Below, piece by piece: positions 1 through 5,388 of a DNA stretch of 5,388 nt; position 1 is the first letter of the stretch; each line of letters starts with the position of its first letter. The notes below the pieces were generated by a model. It did not search any database. It was not told the origin of the DNA and was given only the letters and a program-made list of their open reading frames with translations. The stretch comes from Magnetospira sp. (GTDB taxonomy: Bacteria; Pseudomonadota; Alphaproteobacteria; Rhodospirillales; Magnetospiraceae): assembly GCA_028277325.1 (NCBI GenBank), contig JANQGL010000234.1, positions 1 through 5,388 on the forward strand. The letters run 5' to 3'. A program made the position numbers and the translations under genes.

Positions 1-204
1 GGCTTCGACCGCGGCCGGTCGGTGGGCACCGAACTGGCCCTGAACGCCATCCGCCGCGGCCATGCCTGCGCGCAGGTCCCGGTGGCCGGACGGCGGCGCG
101 CCGGGCGGCCGCGCTTCGACGGCATGATCAAGGCCAACCTGCGGATTTTACGGGCCCTGTGGCCGGCCCTGCGGCGGACCCCGACCGGCGGCGGCGCGCC
201 ATGA
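1..204 (+). CDS. Glycosyltransferase family 2, C-terminal fragment (5' end outside window)
   Basis: The frame is open from base 1 and gives 67 C-terminal residues before TGA at 202-204. The fragment begins GFDRGRSVGTELALNAIRRG. This resembles the end of GT-A fold polyprenyl-phosphate-sugar synthase-like glycosyltransferases, where a 'G...TEL...A.RRG....VPV' segment (residues 8-28) precedes a basic stretch and a closing helix of the type 'KANLRILRALW' (44-54). Such enzymes transfer a sugar from a nucleotide sugar to a lipid or glycan acceptor at the cytoplasmic face of the inner membrane. The catalytic DXD region lies upstream and cannot be seen, so donor and acceptor are unknown. The stop codon overlaps the next start (ATGA), which points to translational coupling. 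The family call is moderately sure; the exact activity is not known. Confidence 0.72.
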   Translation, partial: GFDRGRSVGTELALNAIRRGHACAQVPVAGRRRAGRPRFDGMIKANLRILRALWPALRRTPTGGGAP

Positions 205-1052
205 CCATCCGCCACGCCATCGCGGCGCGGCTGGACGGCTTCGGCCGCGTCGCCGTGTGGGGCGCCGGCAGCGAGGCGCGCAAGGCGCTGCGCCACTGGC
301 TGCCTCTCGGCAAGGTGACGGCGATCATCGATTCCAATCCGGCCCGCCAGGGCGAAACCCTCAACGGGATCGGCATTCTGCCACCGGCGGCGCTGGCCGC
401 GCTTCCGGTGGACGCCATCGTGATCTGCAGCACCGCCTACCTTGAAATCGCCGACCGCCTGACCGAGGCGGGCGAGACGCGGCCGCTGTTCCACGTGTTC
501 GAACTGTTTCCGCCGGACGACGGGATGTCGGAACTGGAGCGCCTGCGAATCGACATCGTCGCGCAACGCGACCGCGACTGGTTTCACTTCCTGATGCACC
601 GTCCGCAGGTCCTCCTCAACGTCAGCTACCGGCTGTGCCGCTGGGCCATGCGGCCGGGTCTCCGGCAATTTCTTTACTATCCGGTCTATATCCTGCACTC
701 CGCGCTCTGCGTGCTGTTCTCGATCACCCTGCCGCCGACCGTGCGGGCGGGCGCCGGCCTGTCGTTCATGCACCACGGGGCGGTCGTCCTGCATCCGGCG
801 TCGCGCCTGGGCCGCTTCGCCACCCTCTATCACTGCGCCACCGTGGGGTCCAACGACAGCGGCGAGGTGCCGGTGATCGGCGACTTCGTGACCCTGTTCA
901 AGGGCGCCTCGGTGCTCGGCCGATGCCGGATCGGCGATCACGCGCGGATCGGCGCCCATGCCCTGGCCCTCGACCTGGCGTGCGACGACCGCTGCACGGT
1001 GATCGGGGTGCCGGGACGGATCGGGCGGCGCTACCGGAGGCCGGGGCCGTGA
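201..1052 (+). CDS. Two-domain acetyltransferase: nucleotide-binding N-terminus plus serine-acetyltransferase-like beta helix
   Basis: The product is 283 aa. Residues 16-90 look like a Rossmann-type domain: a beta strand and glycine loop VAVWGAGSEA (17-26), a second strand ending AIIDSNP (41-47), and DAIVICSTAYLEI (71-83). This resembles N-terminal domains found on PglD-type acetyltransferases and polysaccharide enzymes. Residues 155-275 form a left-handed beta-helix acyltransferase of the serine O-acetyltransferase type. They include FMHHG (189-193), hexapeptide-like turns (PVIGDFVTLFKGASVLG, 224-240; CRIGDHARIGAHA, 242-254) and the closing VIGVPGRI (267-274). His192 matches the catalytic His of serine acetyltransferases. 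The second active-site His (in 'RHP') appears replaced in 'EVP' (222-224), so the acceptor is probably not serine. An acetyl-CoA-dependent O- or N-acetyltransferase acting on a sugar is likely. The ATG at 201 is preferred over one at 159: it gives the ATGA overlap with the upstream gene and avoids a non-conserved Arg/Pro-rich leader. No strong ribosome binding site precedes it, consistent with coupling. Confidence 0.82.
   Translation: MTIRHAIAARLDGFGRVAVWGAGSEARKALRHWLPLGKVTAIIDSNPARQGETLNGIGILPPAALAALPVDAIVICSTAYLEIADRLTEAGETRPLFHVFELFPPDDGMSELERLRIDIVAQRDRDWFHFLMHRPQVLLNVSYRLCRWAMRPGLRQFLYYPVYILHSALCVLFSITLPPTVRAGAGLSFMHHGAVVLHPASRLGRFATLYHCATVGSNDSGEVPVIGDFVTLFKGASVLGRCRIGDHARIGAHALALDLACDDRCTVIGVPGRIGRRYRRPGP
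1036..1040 (+). promoter_or_regulatory. Ribosome binding site GGAGG that decides a GTG start
   Basis: GGAGG lies 8 bases before the GTG at 1049, inside the end of the acetyltransferase gene. It supports GTG at 1049 over the later in-frame ATG at 1070, which is 29 bases away from this site. Confidence 0.75.
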
Positions 1053-2371
1053 GCGGCCACGCCGCCGAGATGCACGCCCTGATGCGGGAGCTGTTCCCGA
1101 TCTGCCGCAGCCTGACCGGGCCGGGGGTGCGCGACACCCTGGCCATCCTCGGCCGCGACCTGCCGCTGACCGTGCACGAGGTCCCCACCGGCACCGCGGC
1201 GCTGGACTGGACGGTGCCCGACGAGTGGGCGATCCGCGACGCCCATGTCTCCGACATGGACGGTACCCGGATCATCGATTTCCGGGACAGCAACCTGCAC
1301 GTGGTCGGTTACAGCGAGCCGGTCGACGCCATCCTGAGCCTGGACGACCTGCGGCCGCACCTGCACAGCCGCCCCGACCTGCCGGAGGCCATTCCCTACC
1401 TGACATCCTACTACAGGCGCCGCTGGGGGTTCTGCCTAAGCCACAAGCAGCTTGAATCCCTGGAGACCCGCGGTCCGGGACCGTACCGGGCGGTCATCGA
1501 CTCCACTCTGGCGCCGGGGTCGCTGACCTACGCCGAGCTGCGCATCCCGCCCACCGAGGGCGACCCGGACAATGCCCCGGAAATCCTGCTGTCGACCTAT
1601 GTCTGCCATCCGTCGATGGCCAACAACGAGCTGTCGGGGCCGGTGGTCACCACCTTCCTGGCCCGCCGGCTCCTCGAACAGCCCCGGCGACGCCTCGCCT
1701 ATCGGATCATCTTCGTGCCGGAAACCCTTGGCGCCCTGGTCTATCTCGGCCGTCATCTCGACGAGATGAAGCGGCGCACCCTGGCCGGCTACGTGGTGAC
1801 CTGCGTCGGCGGCCCCTCGGGTCCGACCTACCTGCGCACGCGGTGGGGCGACCGGCTGGTGGACCGGGCGACCGAGCACGTCCTGAAGTTTTGGGACGAA
1901 CCGTCGCGAATCGTCGAGTTCACCGAACGGGGCAGCGACGAGCGGCAATACTGCGCGCCGGGGATCGACCTGCCGGTGGGCTCCCTGTGCCGGTCCAAGT
2001 ACCACGACTACCCGGAATACCACACCTCGCTCGACAATCTGGATTTCGTCACCGGCGACCATCTCGCCCGTTCGCTGGCCCTCTACGAGGCCTGCCTCGA
2101 CGCCCTGGAGGGCAACCGCCGCTTTCGGACAACGGTGCTCGGCGAGCCGCAACTCGGCCGGCGCGGCCTCTATTCGGACCTCGGCGCGGTGGTCGGCGGG
2201 GTGCGGCGGGAAGATCTTTATCTGGCCCTGCTCGCCTATTCGGACGGCGAGACCGATCTGATCCGCATCGCCGACATCCACGGCTGGCCGGTGGCGGGCC
2301 TGATCGACGCCGCCCGAACCCTGGCCGCGCACGGACTTCTGGAGCCGGTCGACGACCCCGCCCCGTTCTGA
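1049..2371 (+). CDS. Aminopeptidase-like protein, DUF2172/DUF4910 with C-terminal winged helix (COG4310 type)
   Basis: The product is 440 aa, starting at GTG with a 4-bp GTGA overlap with the acetyltransferase stop. The N-terminus (MHALMRELFPICRSLTGPGV, 8-27) and the stretches WTVPDEWAI (54-62) and IPYLTSYYRRRWGFCLS (115-131) are typical of this family. The core resembles M28-like zinc peptidases. Candidate metal or catalytic residues are His187 (TYVCHPS), Asn193/Glu194 (NNELSGP), Glu225 (FVPETLG), Asp297 (GSDERQYCAPG) and His325 (YHTSLDN). Residues about 365-435 fit the small winged-helix domain that ends the family (LLAYSDGETDLIRIADIHGW, 394-413). There is no signal peptide, so it is expected in the cytoplasm. 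Family members are often found in polysaccharide gene clusters, but no reaction is firmly established. Hydrolysis or formation of an amide on a sugar or carrier-linked intermediate is possible, but this is inference. Family assignment is confident; function is not. Confidence 0.88.
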   Translation: MSGHAAEMHALMRELFPICRSLTGPGVRDTLAILGRDLPLTVHEVPTGTAALDWTVPDEWAIRDAHVSDMDGTRIIDFRDSNLHVVGYSEPVDAILSLDDLRPHLHSRPDLPEAIPYLTSYYRRRWGFCLSHKQLESLETRGPGPYRAVIDSTLAPGSLTYAELRIPPTEGDPDNAPEILLSTYVCHPSMANNELSGPVVTTFLARRLLEQPRRRLAYRIIFVPETLGALVYLGRHLDEMKRRTLAGYVVTCVGGPSGPTYLRTRWGDRLVDRATEHVLKFWDEPSRIVEFTERGSDERQYCAPGIDLPVGSLCRSKYHDYPEYHTSLDNLDFVTGDHLARSLALYEACLDALEGNRRFRTTVLGEPQLGRRGLYSDLGAVVGGVRREDLYLALLAYSDGETDLIRIADIHGWPVAGLIDAARTLAAHGLLEPVDDPAPF

Positions 2372-2384
2372 TCCGCATCCACAC

Positions 2385-2389
2385 GGAGA
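2385..2389 (+). promoter_or_regulatory. Ribosome binding site GGAGA before the PLP enzyme
   Basis: GGAGA is 5 bases before the ATG at 2395, in a 23-base gap after the aminopeptidase-like gene. The frame stays open far upstream of this point, so the site is what fixes the true start at 2395. Confidence 0.7.
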
Positions 2390-2394
2390 CCGAG

Positions 2395-3618
2395 ATGCCC
2401 AAGACCGCCGGACCGTCCTTCCGGTCCGTCACGTCCGCCATCAACCAGGCGCACCTGACCACCGAGACCACGTTCGGCTACCCCCATAACTGGGGCACCG
2501 ACAGCTTCCCGCTGACCCCGTCGGTCAACTTCTCGGCCGCCTACAGCTTCCGGAGCGAGGACTCCCTTCTCGCCTATCACGAGTCCAAGCACAGCCGGCA
2601 GCGCTACTGCCGGGATTCCAACGAGATCGTGCTGCAGATCGAGTCGTATTTCGAGATCATGCACGGAAATGCCCTGCGTGCCCTGTTGTTCAGCTCCGGC
2701 ATGTCGGCGGTCTCGGCGGCGCTCGACACCTTCACCTGCACCCACCAGAAGGTCTACCTGCAAAGCGAGGTCTACCGGAAGGTGCGCGACTACGCGGAGA
2801 AGATCCTGCGCCGCATCACCGGGGTCACCGTACGCACGTTCTCGGACCTGGACGACCTGGACGGCCAGGACCTGGACAACGCCCTGATCTGGGTCGAGGC
2901 GCCGTCCAATCCGCACCTCCGCATCCACGACTACCAGCGGCTGGCCGACATCAAGGCGGCCAGCGACCGGGTCATCGTGGTCATCGACAACACCTTCTGC
3001 GGCCTGCTGAACTACCGCTACCCGGAGGGGTCCTACGACGCCCTGATCCATTCCTGCACCAAGTACGTGGGCGGCCACAACGACGTCATCGCCGGTCTGG
3101 CGCTGCTCGACCCGCGGCACTACGCGGCGGTATGGGACCGCCGCTCGTTCGCCGGCGGCATGCTCGACCCGATGACCGCCTACCTGCTGTCGCGCAGCCT
3201 GCGCACCTACGACCTGCGCATCGAGCGCCAGGTGGGTACCGCCGAGGCGGTCCTGGCACATCTGGAGACGCAGCCCGAGGTGCACCGCCTGTTCTATCCG
3301 GGGCGGTTCGAGAACGCCGATCAGGCGGCGCTGTTCGCGGCCTACCACGACCACGGCGGCGCGGTGATCAGTTTCGTCACCGGGATCGACCGTCACGCCA
3401 TGATGCAGCGCATCGGCCGCATGGTGTCGACCAAGATGGCGCCCAGTTTCGGCAGCGTCGACAGCCTGATCGAGGTGCCCTCGGTGATGAGCCACCACGG
3501 CAAGTCCGAGGGCCAGCTGGCGGCGATCGGCCTGGAGCCCAACCTGGTCCGGCTGTCGATCGGCTGCGAGCCGCTCGAAACCATCCTGTCCGACCTCGAC
3601 ATCCTGCTCGCCGGCTGA
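2395..3618 (+). CDS. PLP-dependent enzyme of the Cys/Met metabolism (transsulfuration) family
   Basis: The product is 407 aa, about full length for cystathionine gamma-synthase, cystathionine lyases and methionine gamma-lyase (fold type I PLP enzymes). Expected landmarks are present in order: Tyr71/Arg73 (RYCRDSN) for the PLP phosphate of the partner subunit; FSSGMSAVSAAL (99-110); Tyr127 in SEVYRK, stacking on PLP; VEAPSNPHL (167-175); Asp198 in VIDNTF; the Schiff-base Lys223 in HSCTKYVGGHND; SFGSVDSLIEVPSVMSH (351-367); and Arg386 in LVRLSIG, which binds the substrate carboxylate. An active beta/gamma-elimination or replacement enzyme on an amino-acid substrate is therefore likely. One oddity is that the usual 'NPT' after the Tyr-x-Arg motif reads 'SNE' (75-77). 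Residues 25-45 (TTFGYPHNWGTDSFPL...) also look unlike housekeeping members, pointing to a specialised subgroup. Placement between a glycan-type enzyme and a carrier protein/ligase pair argues for a pathway-specific role rather than general methionine metabolism. The reaction cannot be fixed from sequence. Confidence 0.92.
   Translation: MPKTAGPSFRSVTSAINQAHLTTETTFGYPHNWGTDSFPLTPSVNFSAAYSFRSEDSLLAYHESKHSRQRYCRDSNEIVLQIESYFEIMHGNALRALLFSSGMSAVSAALDTFTCTHQKVYLQSEVYRKVRDYAEKILRRITGVTVRTFSDLDDLDGQDLDNALIWVEAPSNPHLRIHDYQRLADIKAASDRVIVVIDNTFCGLLNYRYPEGSYDALIHSCTKYVGGHNDVIAGLALLDPRHYAAVWDRRSFAGGMLDPMTAYLLSRSLRTYDLRIERQVGTAEAVLAHLETQPEVHRLFYPGRFENADQAALFAAYHDHGGAVISFVTGIDRHAMMQRIGRMVSTKMAPSFGSVDSLIEVPSVMSHHGKSEGQLAAIGLEPNLVRLSIGCEPLETILSDLDILLAG
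2845..2880 (+). repeat. Short imperfect repeat of GACCTGGAC within the PLP enzyme
   Basis: Three copies of GACCTGGAC fall in 36 bases and encode the acidic run DLDDLDGQDLD (residues 151-161). It lies in a surface-like segment between the strand at 143-149 and the VEAPSNP motif. It is probably low-complexity coding sequence with no separate role. Confidence 0.4.
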
Positions 3619-3632
3619 GCCGCCGCCGCAAC

Positions 3633-3638
3633 GGAGAG
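3633..3638 (+). promoter_or_regulatory. Ribosome binding site GGAGAG before the carrier protein
   Basis: GGAGAG is 8 bases before the ATG at 3647, in the 28-base gap after the PLP enzyme. It supports this start for the short carrier protein gene. Confidence 0.72.
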
Positions 3639-3646
3639 TCCCGCCC

Positions 3647-3877
3647 ATGGTCACCCATGACGACGTCGCCGCCCTGATCCGCGAGTTCCTGAGCCTCGGC
3701 GCGCAGGTGGAGCTGTCCCCCGACAGCCCCCTGGAGGCCGTCCCCGGCTGGGATTCCCTGAGCTGGATCAACATCCTCAACGCGATCCAGGACCGCCATC
3801 ACAAGGACCTGCCGCTCGACGCGGTCGCACGGGTGCGCACTCTGGGCGATCTGGTCGACCTCGTGAACGCCACCTGA
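3647..3877 (+). CDS. Stand-alone acyl carrier protein (phosphopantetheine-binding)
   Basis: The product is 76 aa, the normal length of a free carrier protein. Ser37 in GWDSLSWINIL (34-44) is the expected 4'-phosphopantetheine site: the DSL motif sits at the start of helix II and is preceded by the usual 'L..VPGWDS' turn. Helix I is VAALIREFL (7-15). The C-terminal helix is RTLGDLVDLVN (64-74), of the type 'T+GDLv+lv'. The protein would be made active by a phosphopantetheinyl transferase encoded elsewhere and would carry an acyl or aminoacyl group as a thioester. It lacks the very acidic helix II of fatty-acid-synthesis AcpP and sits beside a ligase. It therefore looks like a dedicated carrier of the NRPS/PKS or O-antigen-locus type. 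The partner ligase starts 22 bases downstream. Confidence 0.93.
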   Translation: MVTHDDVAALIREFLSLGAQVELSPDSPLEAVPGWDSLSWINILNAIQDRHHKDLPLDAVARVRTLGDLVDLVNAT

Positions 3878-3886
3878 GCGAGACCC

Positions 3887-3892
3887 GGAGAG
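3887..3892 (+). promoter_or_regulatory. Ribosome binding site GGAGAG before the ligase
   Basis: GGAGAG is 7 bases before the ATG at 3900, in the 22-base gap after the carrier protein gene. It fixes the start of the acyl ligase. Confidence 0.72.
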
Positions 3893-3899
3893 ACAACCG

Positions 3900-5388
3900 A
3901 TGCCCCGGCACTACGGCGACGGAGTCGCCTATTCGGTGGAAGCGACACCGCCCGCCCGGCGCGTGGTGCGGCGGCCGCACGACTGGCTGCGCCAGCATGC
4001 CGCCGCCACCCCGGACAGGGTGGCGATGGTGTCCGGCGAGCGCGCCGTCACCTACCGGCAGATGTTCGGGCGGGTGCGGCGGGCCGCCGCGTCATTGATC
4101 GCCGCCGGGATCGACAAGGGCGAACGGGTCGGGGTCGACACCGCCACCCCGCTCCATGCGGTGACCGGCTACTGCGCGGCGCTGGCGGCCGGCGTGGTCG
4201 CGGTGCCGATGCCGGCCCTCGACGACCGGGCGCGCGGCGAGATCGCCGCCCAGAGCGCCCCGGCCGCGCTGCTCGCCGGGAGCGACGAGCGGGCGCAACG
4301 GATCGCGGTGAGCGACGGTCCGCCGGTCTTCGTCCTGCCGCCCGTGGACACGCCCGGGGTGGCGGAGGACGCGCCCTGGCGGCGGCCGGTGGAGGCGGCC
4401 GACCTGGCCATGCTGTTCTTCACCTCCGGCACCTCCTCGGCGCGCCGCAAGGGCGCCATGCTGACCTATCTGGCGCTCCAGGACTCGATCGACAACCGGA
4501 TCGAGATCATGCGGATCGACGACCGCCTGGTCGAATGCCTGGCGGCGCCGGTCGATCACGTGTTCGGCTTCGGTCGGGTGCGCCTCGCGTTCCAGGTCGG
4601 CGGAACCGTCGTCTGCCAGGAAGGCACCATCGATCCGATCAAGCTGCTCGGCACTCTCGGGCGCCATCGCTGCACCGCGATCGGCGGCCCGGCCGCCGTC
4701 TATGCGATGCTGCTGAAGCACTTCGACGCCCCCTTCGCCAAGGTCTGCGGAACCGTCCGCTGGGTCGAGATCGCCTCGCAGAGACTCGCCCTGCGCCACA
4801 AGGAGCGCCTGCTCGAATTGATGCCGCAGGCCCGCATCTATCAGAACTTCGGCCTGACCGAGGCGATCTTCGCCACCGCCCATCACTTCGGCGTCCGTCC
4901 GGAAAGGCTGGCCTCGGCCGGTCAGGCGAGCCCGGGCATGGAAGTGGGGATCTTCGGCCCCGACGGGCGGCGGCTCGATCCCGATGCCGAGGGCGAGATC
5001 CGGGTGCGCGGATCGAGCTGTGCGGTCGGCTACTGGCGGCAGCCGGACCTGTGGGCGTCGGCCACCGCCGACGGCTGGTTCCGTACCGGCGATATCGGCC
5101 GCCTGGACCCCGAGGGCTTCCTGTTCGTGGCGGGGCGGGCCAACGACATCGTCAACGTGGGCGGCCGCAACGTCTCGCCAGACGAGGTGGAGGACGTGGT
5201 CGCACCGCACCTGGGGCGGGTCAGCTTCGCCGTCTGCGGCATCACCGACGCCGACAGTCCGCTCGGCGAACTGCTGGTGCTCTGCATCGAGGGCGACGAC
5301 GAGATCGACCTGACGGCGCTGCGCGACGCCCACGTTGACGATGTCGTTGGCCCGCCCCGCCACGAACAGGAAGCCCTCGGGGTCCAGG
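3900..5388 (+). CDS. AMP-forming acyl ligase (acyl-CoA synthetase / acyl-ACP ligase type), C-terminus missing
   Basis: The frame is open from ATG 3900 to the window end, 496 codons without a stop, but only about residues 1-476 are trustworthy (see the inverted repeat). ANL-superfamily motifs occur in order: N-terminal 'TYRQM...R.AA.L...GI.KGERV' (51-77); the P-loop FFTSGTSSARRKGAML (173-188); A4-like APVDHVFGFG (216-225); IYQNFGLTEA (313-322); GEIRVRG (365-371); WFRTGDIG with Asp398 (393-400); and the hinge FVAGRANDIVNVGGR with Arg413 (409-423). The P-loop is atypical: it has one extra residue and lacks the usual Pro before Lys-Gly. Having His220 rather than an NRPS-type 'FD.S' A4 motif suggests a carboxylic acid without an alpha-amino group. 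The enzyme would adenylate the acid and probably load it on the adjacent carrier protein; CoA as acceptor is the alternative. The A10 catalytic Lys lies beyond the reliable end. No signal peptide is seen, so it is cytosolic. Confidence 0.88.
   Translation, partial: MPRHYGDGVAYSVEATPPARRVVRRPHDWLRQHAAATPDRVAMVSGERAVTYRQMFGRVRRAAASLIAAGIDKGERVGVDTATPLHAVTGYCAALAAGVVAVPMPALDDRARGEIAAQSAPAALLAGSDERAQRIAVSDGPPVFVLPPVDTPGVAEDAPWRRPVEAADLAMLFFTSGTSSARRKGAMLTYLALQDSIDNRIEIMRIDDRLVECLAAPVDHVFGFGRVRLAFQVGGTVVCQEGTIDPIKLLGTLGRHRCTAIGGPAAVYAMLLKHFDAPFAKVCGTVRWVEIASQRLALRHKERLLELMPQARIYQNFGLTEAIFATAHHFGVRPERLASAGQASPGMEVGIFGPDGRRLDPDAEGEIRVRGSSCAVGYWRQPDLWASATADGWFRTGDIGRLDPEGFLFVAGRANDIVNVGGRNVSPDEVEDVVAPHLGRVSFAVCGITDADSPLGELLVLCIEGDDEIDLTALRDAHVDDVVGPPRHEQEALGVQ
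5102..5163 (+). repeat. Left arm of a 62-bp perfect inverted repeat
   Basis: This segment encodes ligase residues LDPEGFLFVAGRANDIVNVG plus the first base pair or so of the next codon. It lies in the conserved A7-A8 region and is therefore the genuine copy. Its exact reverse complement is at 5327-5388. The first mismatch on the inner side is 5164 (G) against 5326 (A). Confidence 0.95.
5327..5388 (-). repeat. Right arm of the 62-bp inverted repeat, running to the window end; probable chimera
   Basis: Read on the minus strand this segment encodes the same LDPEGFLFVAGRANDIVNVG as the ligase. Read on the plus strand it replaces the expected ligase C-terminal domain with HVDDVVGPPRHEQEALGVQ, which does not look like the family. 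The arms are separated by 163 bases. The match runs to the last base, so its full length is unknown. A fold-back chimera (amplification or assembly) at a contig end is the simplest explanation. Confidence 0.93.

Noticed and set aside
635..1048. Upstream extension of the aminopeptidase-like gene in the same frame
   Set aside because: The extra residues are Arg/Gly/Pro-rich shadow of the acetyltransferase. The GTG at 1049 has a GGAGG site and a GTGA overlap.
1436..2332. Minus-strand open frame (298 codons) opposite the aminopeptidase-like gene
   Set aside because: The composition is that of a GC-driven shadow, with no family signature, and the plus strand has strong domain evidence.
1843..2394. 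Upstream extension of the PLP enzyme in the same frame
   Set aside because: It overlaps the aminopeptidase-like gene and is low-complexity Arg/Pro/Gly. The ATG at 2395 has a good ribosome binding site and gives the usual family length.
2236..3780. Long minus-strand open frame (514 codons) opposite the PLP enzyme and carrier protein
   Set aside because: It spans two well-supported plus-strand genes and a ribosome binding site, and shows no recognisable domain. Long antisense frames are expected at this GC content.
4092..5363. Long minus-strand open frame (423 codons) opposite the acyl ligase
   Set aside because: It is antisense to a gene with clear ANL motifs and encodes an Arg/His/Gly-rich product with no family features. 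Its first residues (MAGRANDIVNVG) come from the inverted copy of the ligase itself.
5102..5388. The inverted repeat as a terminator, IS end or regulatory hairpin
   Set aside because: The arms are 62 bp or longer with a 163-base spacer, they lie inside a coding motif, there is no T-run or transposase, and the copy stops only at the window edge. An artefact explains it better.

Overview
The window is very GC-rich, with G/C strongly favoured at third codon positions, and every gene lies on the plus strand. Base composition, codon use and gene spacing suggest a high-GC proteobacterium. The Rhodospirillales/Azospirillum-like Alphaproteobacteria are a plausible guess from style, but no rRNA or marker gene confirms it.

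Layout: (1) bases 1-204 hold the C-terminal end of a family 2 glycosyltransferase. (2) 201-1052 is a two-domain protein with an N-terminal nucleotide-binding fold and a C-terminal serine-acetyltransferase-like left-handed beta helix. (3) 1049-2371 is a COG4310-type aminopeptidase-like protein (DUF2172/DUF4910 with a C-terminal winged helix). (4) 2395-3618 is a PLP enzyme of the Cys/Met metabolism (transsulfuration) family. (5) 3647-3877 is a stand-alone 76-aa acyl carrier protein. (6) 3900 to the window end is an AMP-forming acyl ligase, incomplete at its C-terminus.

The six genes form one tight unit. The first three overlap by 4 bp (ATGA, then GTGA). The rest are separated by 22-28 bp, each with a clear GGAG-type ribosome binding site. 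No gap can hold a terminator plus promoter, so co-transcription is very likely. The front half looks like a surface-polysaccharide or glycan locus. The back half looks like a carrier-protein module in which the ligase activates a carboxylic acid, the carrier protein holds it, and the PLP enzyme makes or alters an amino-acid-like group. A reasonable but unproven reading is a pathway that builds an unusual acyl or aminoacyl decoration for a sugar or glycan.

The right end needs care. The last 62 bases (5327-5388) are a perfect reverse complement of 5102-5163, inside the same ligase gene, and the copy runs to the last base. This looks like a fold-back chimera or contig-end artefact. The ligase sequence is reliable only to about base 5326, and its true C-terminus is not in the window.
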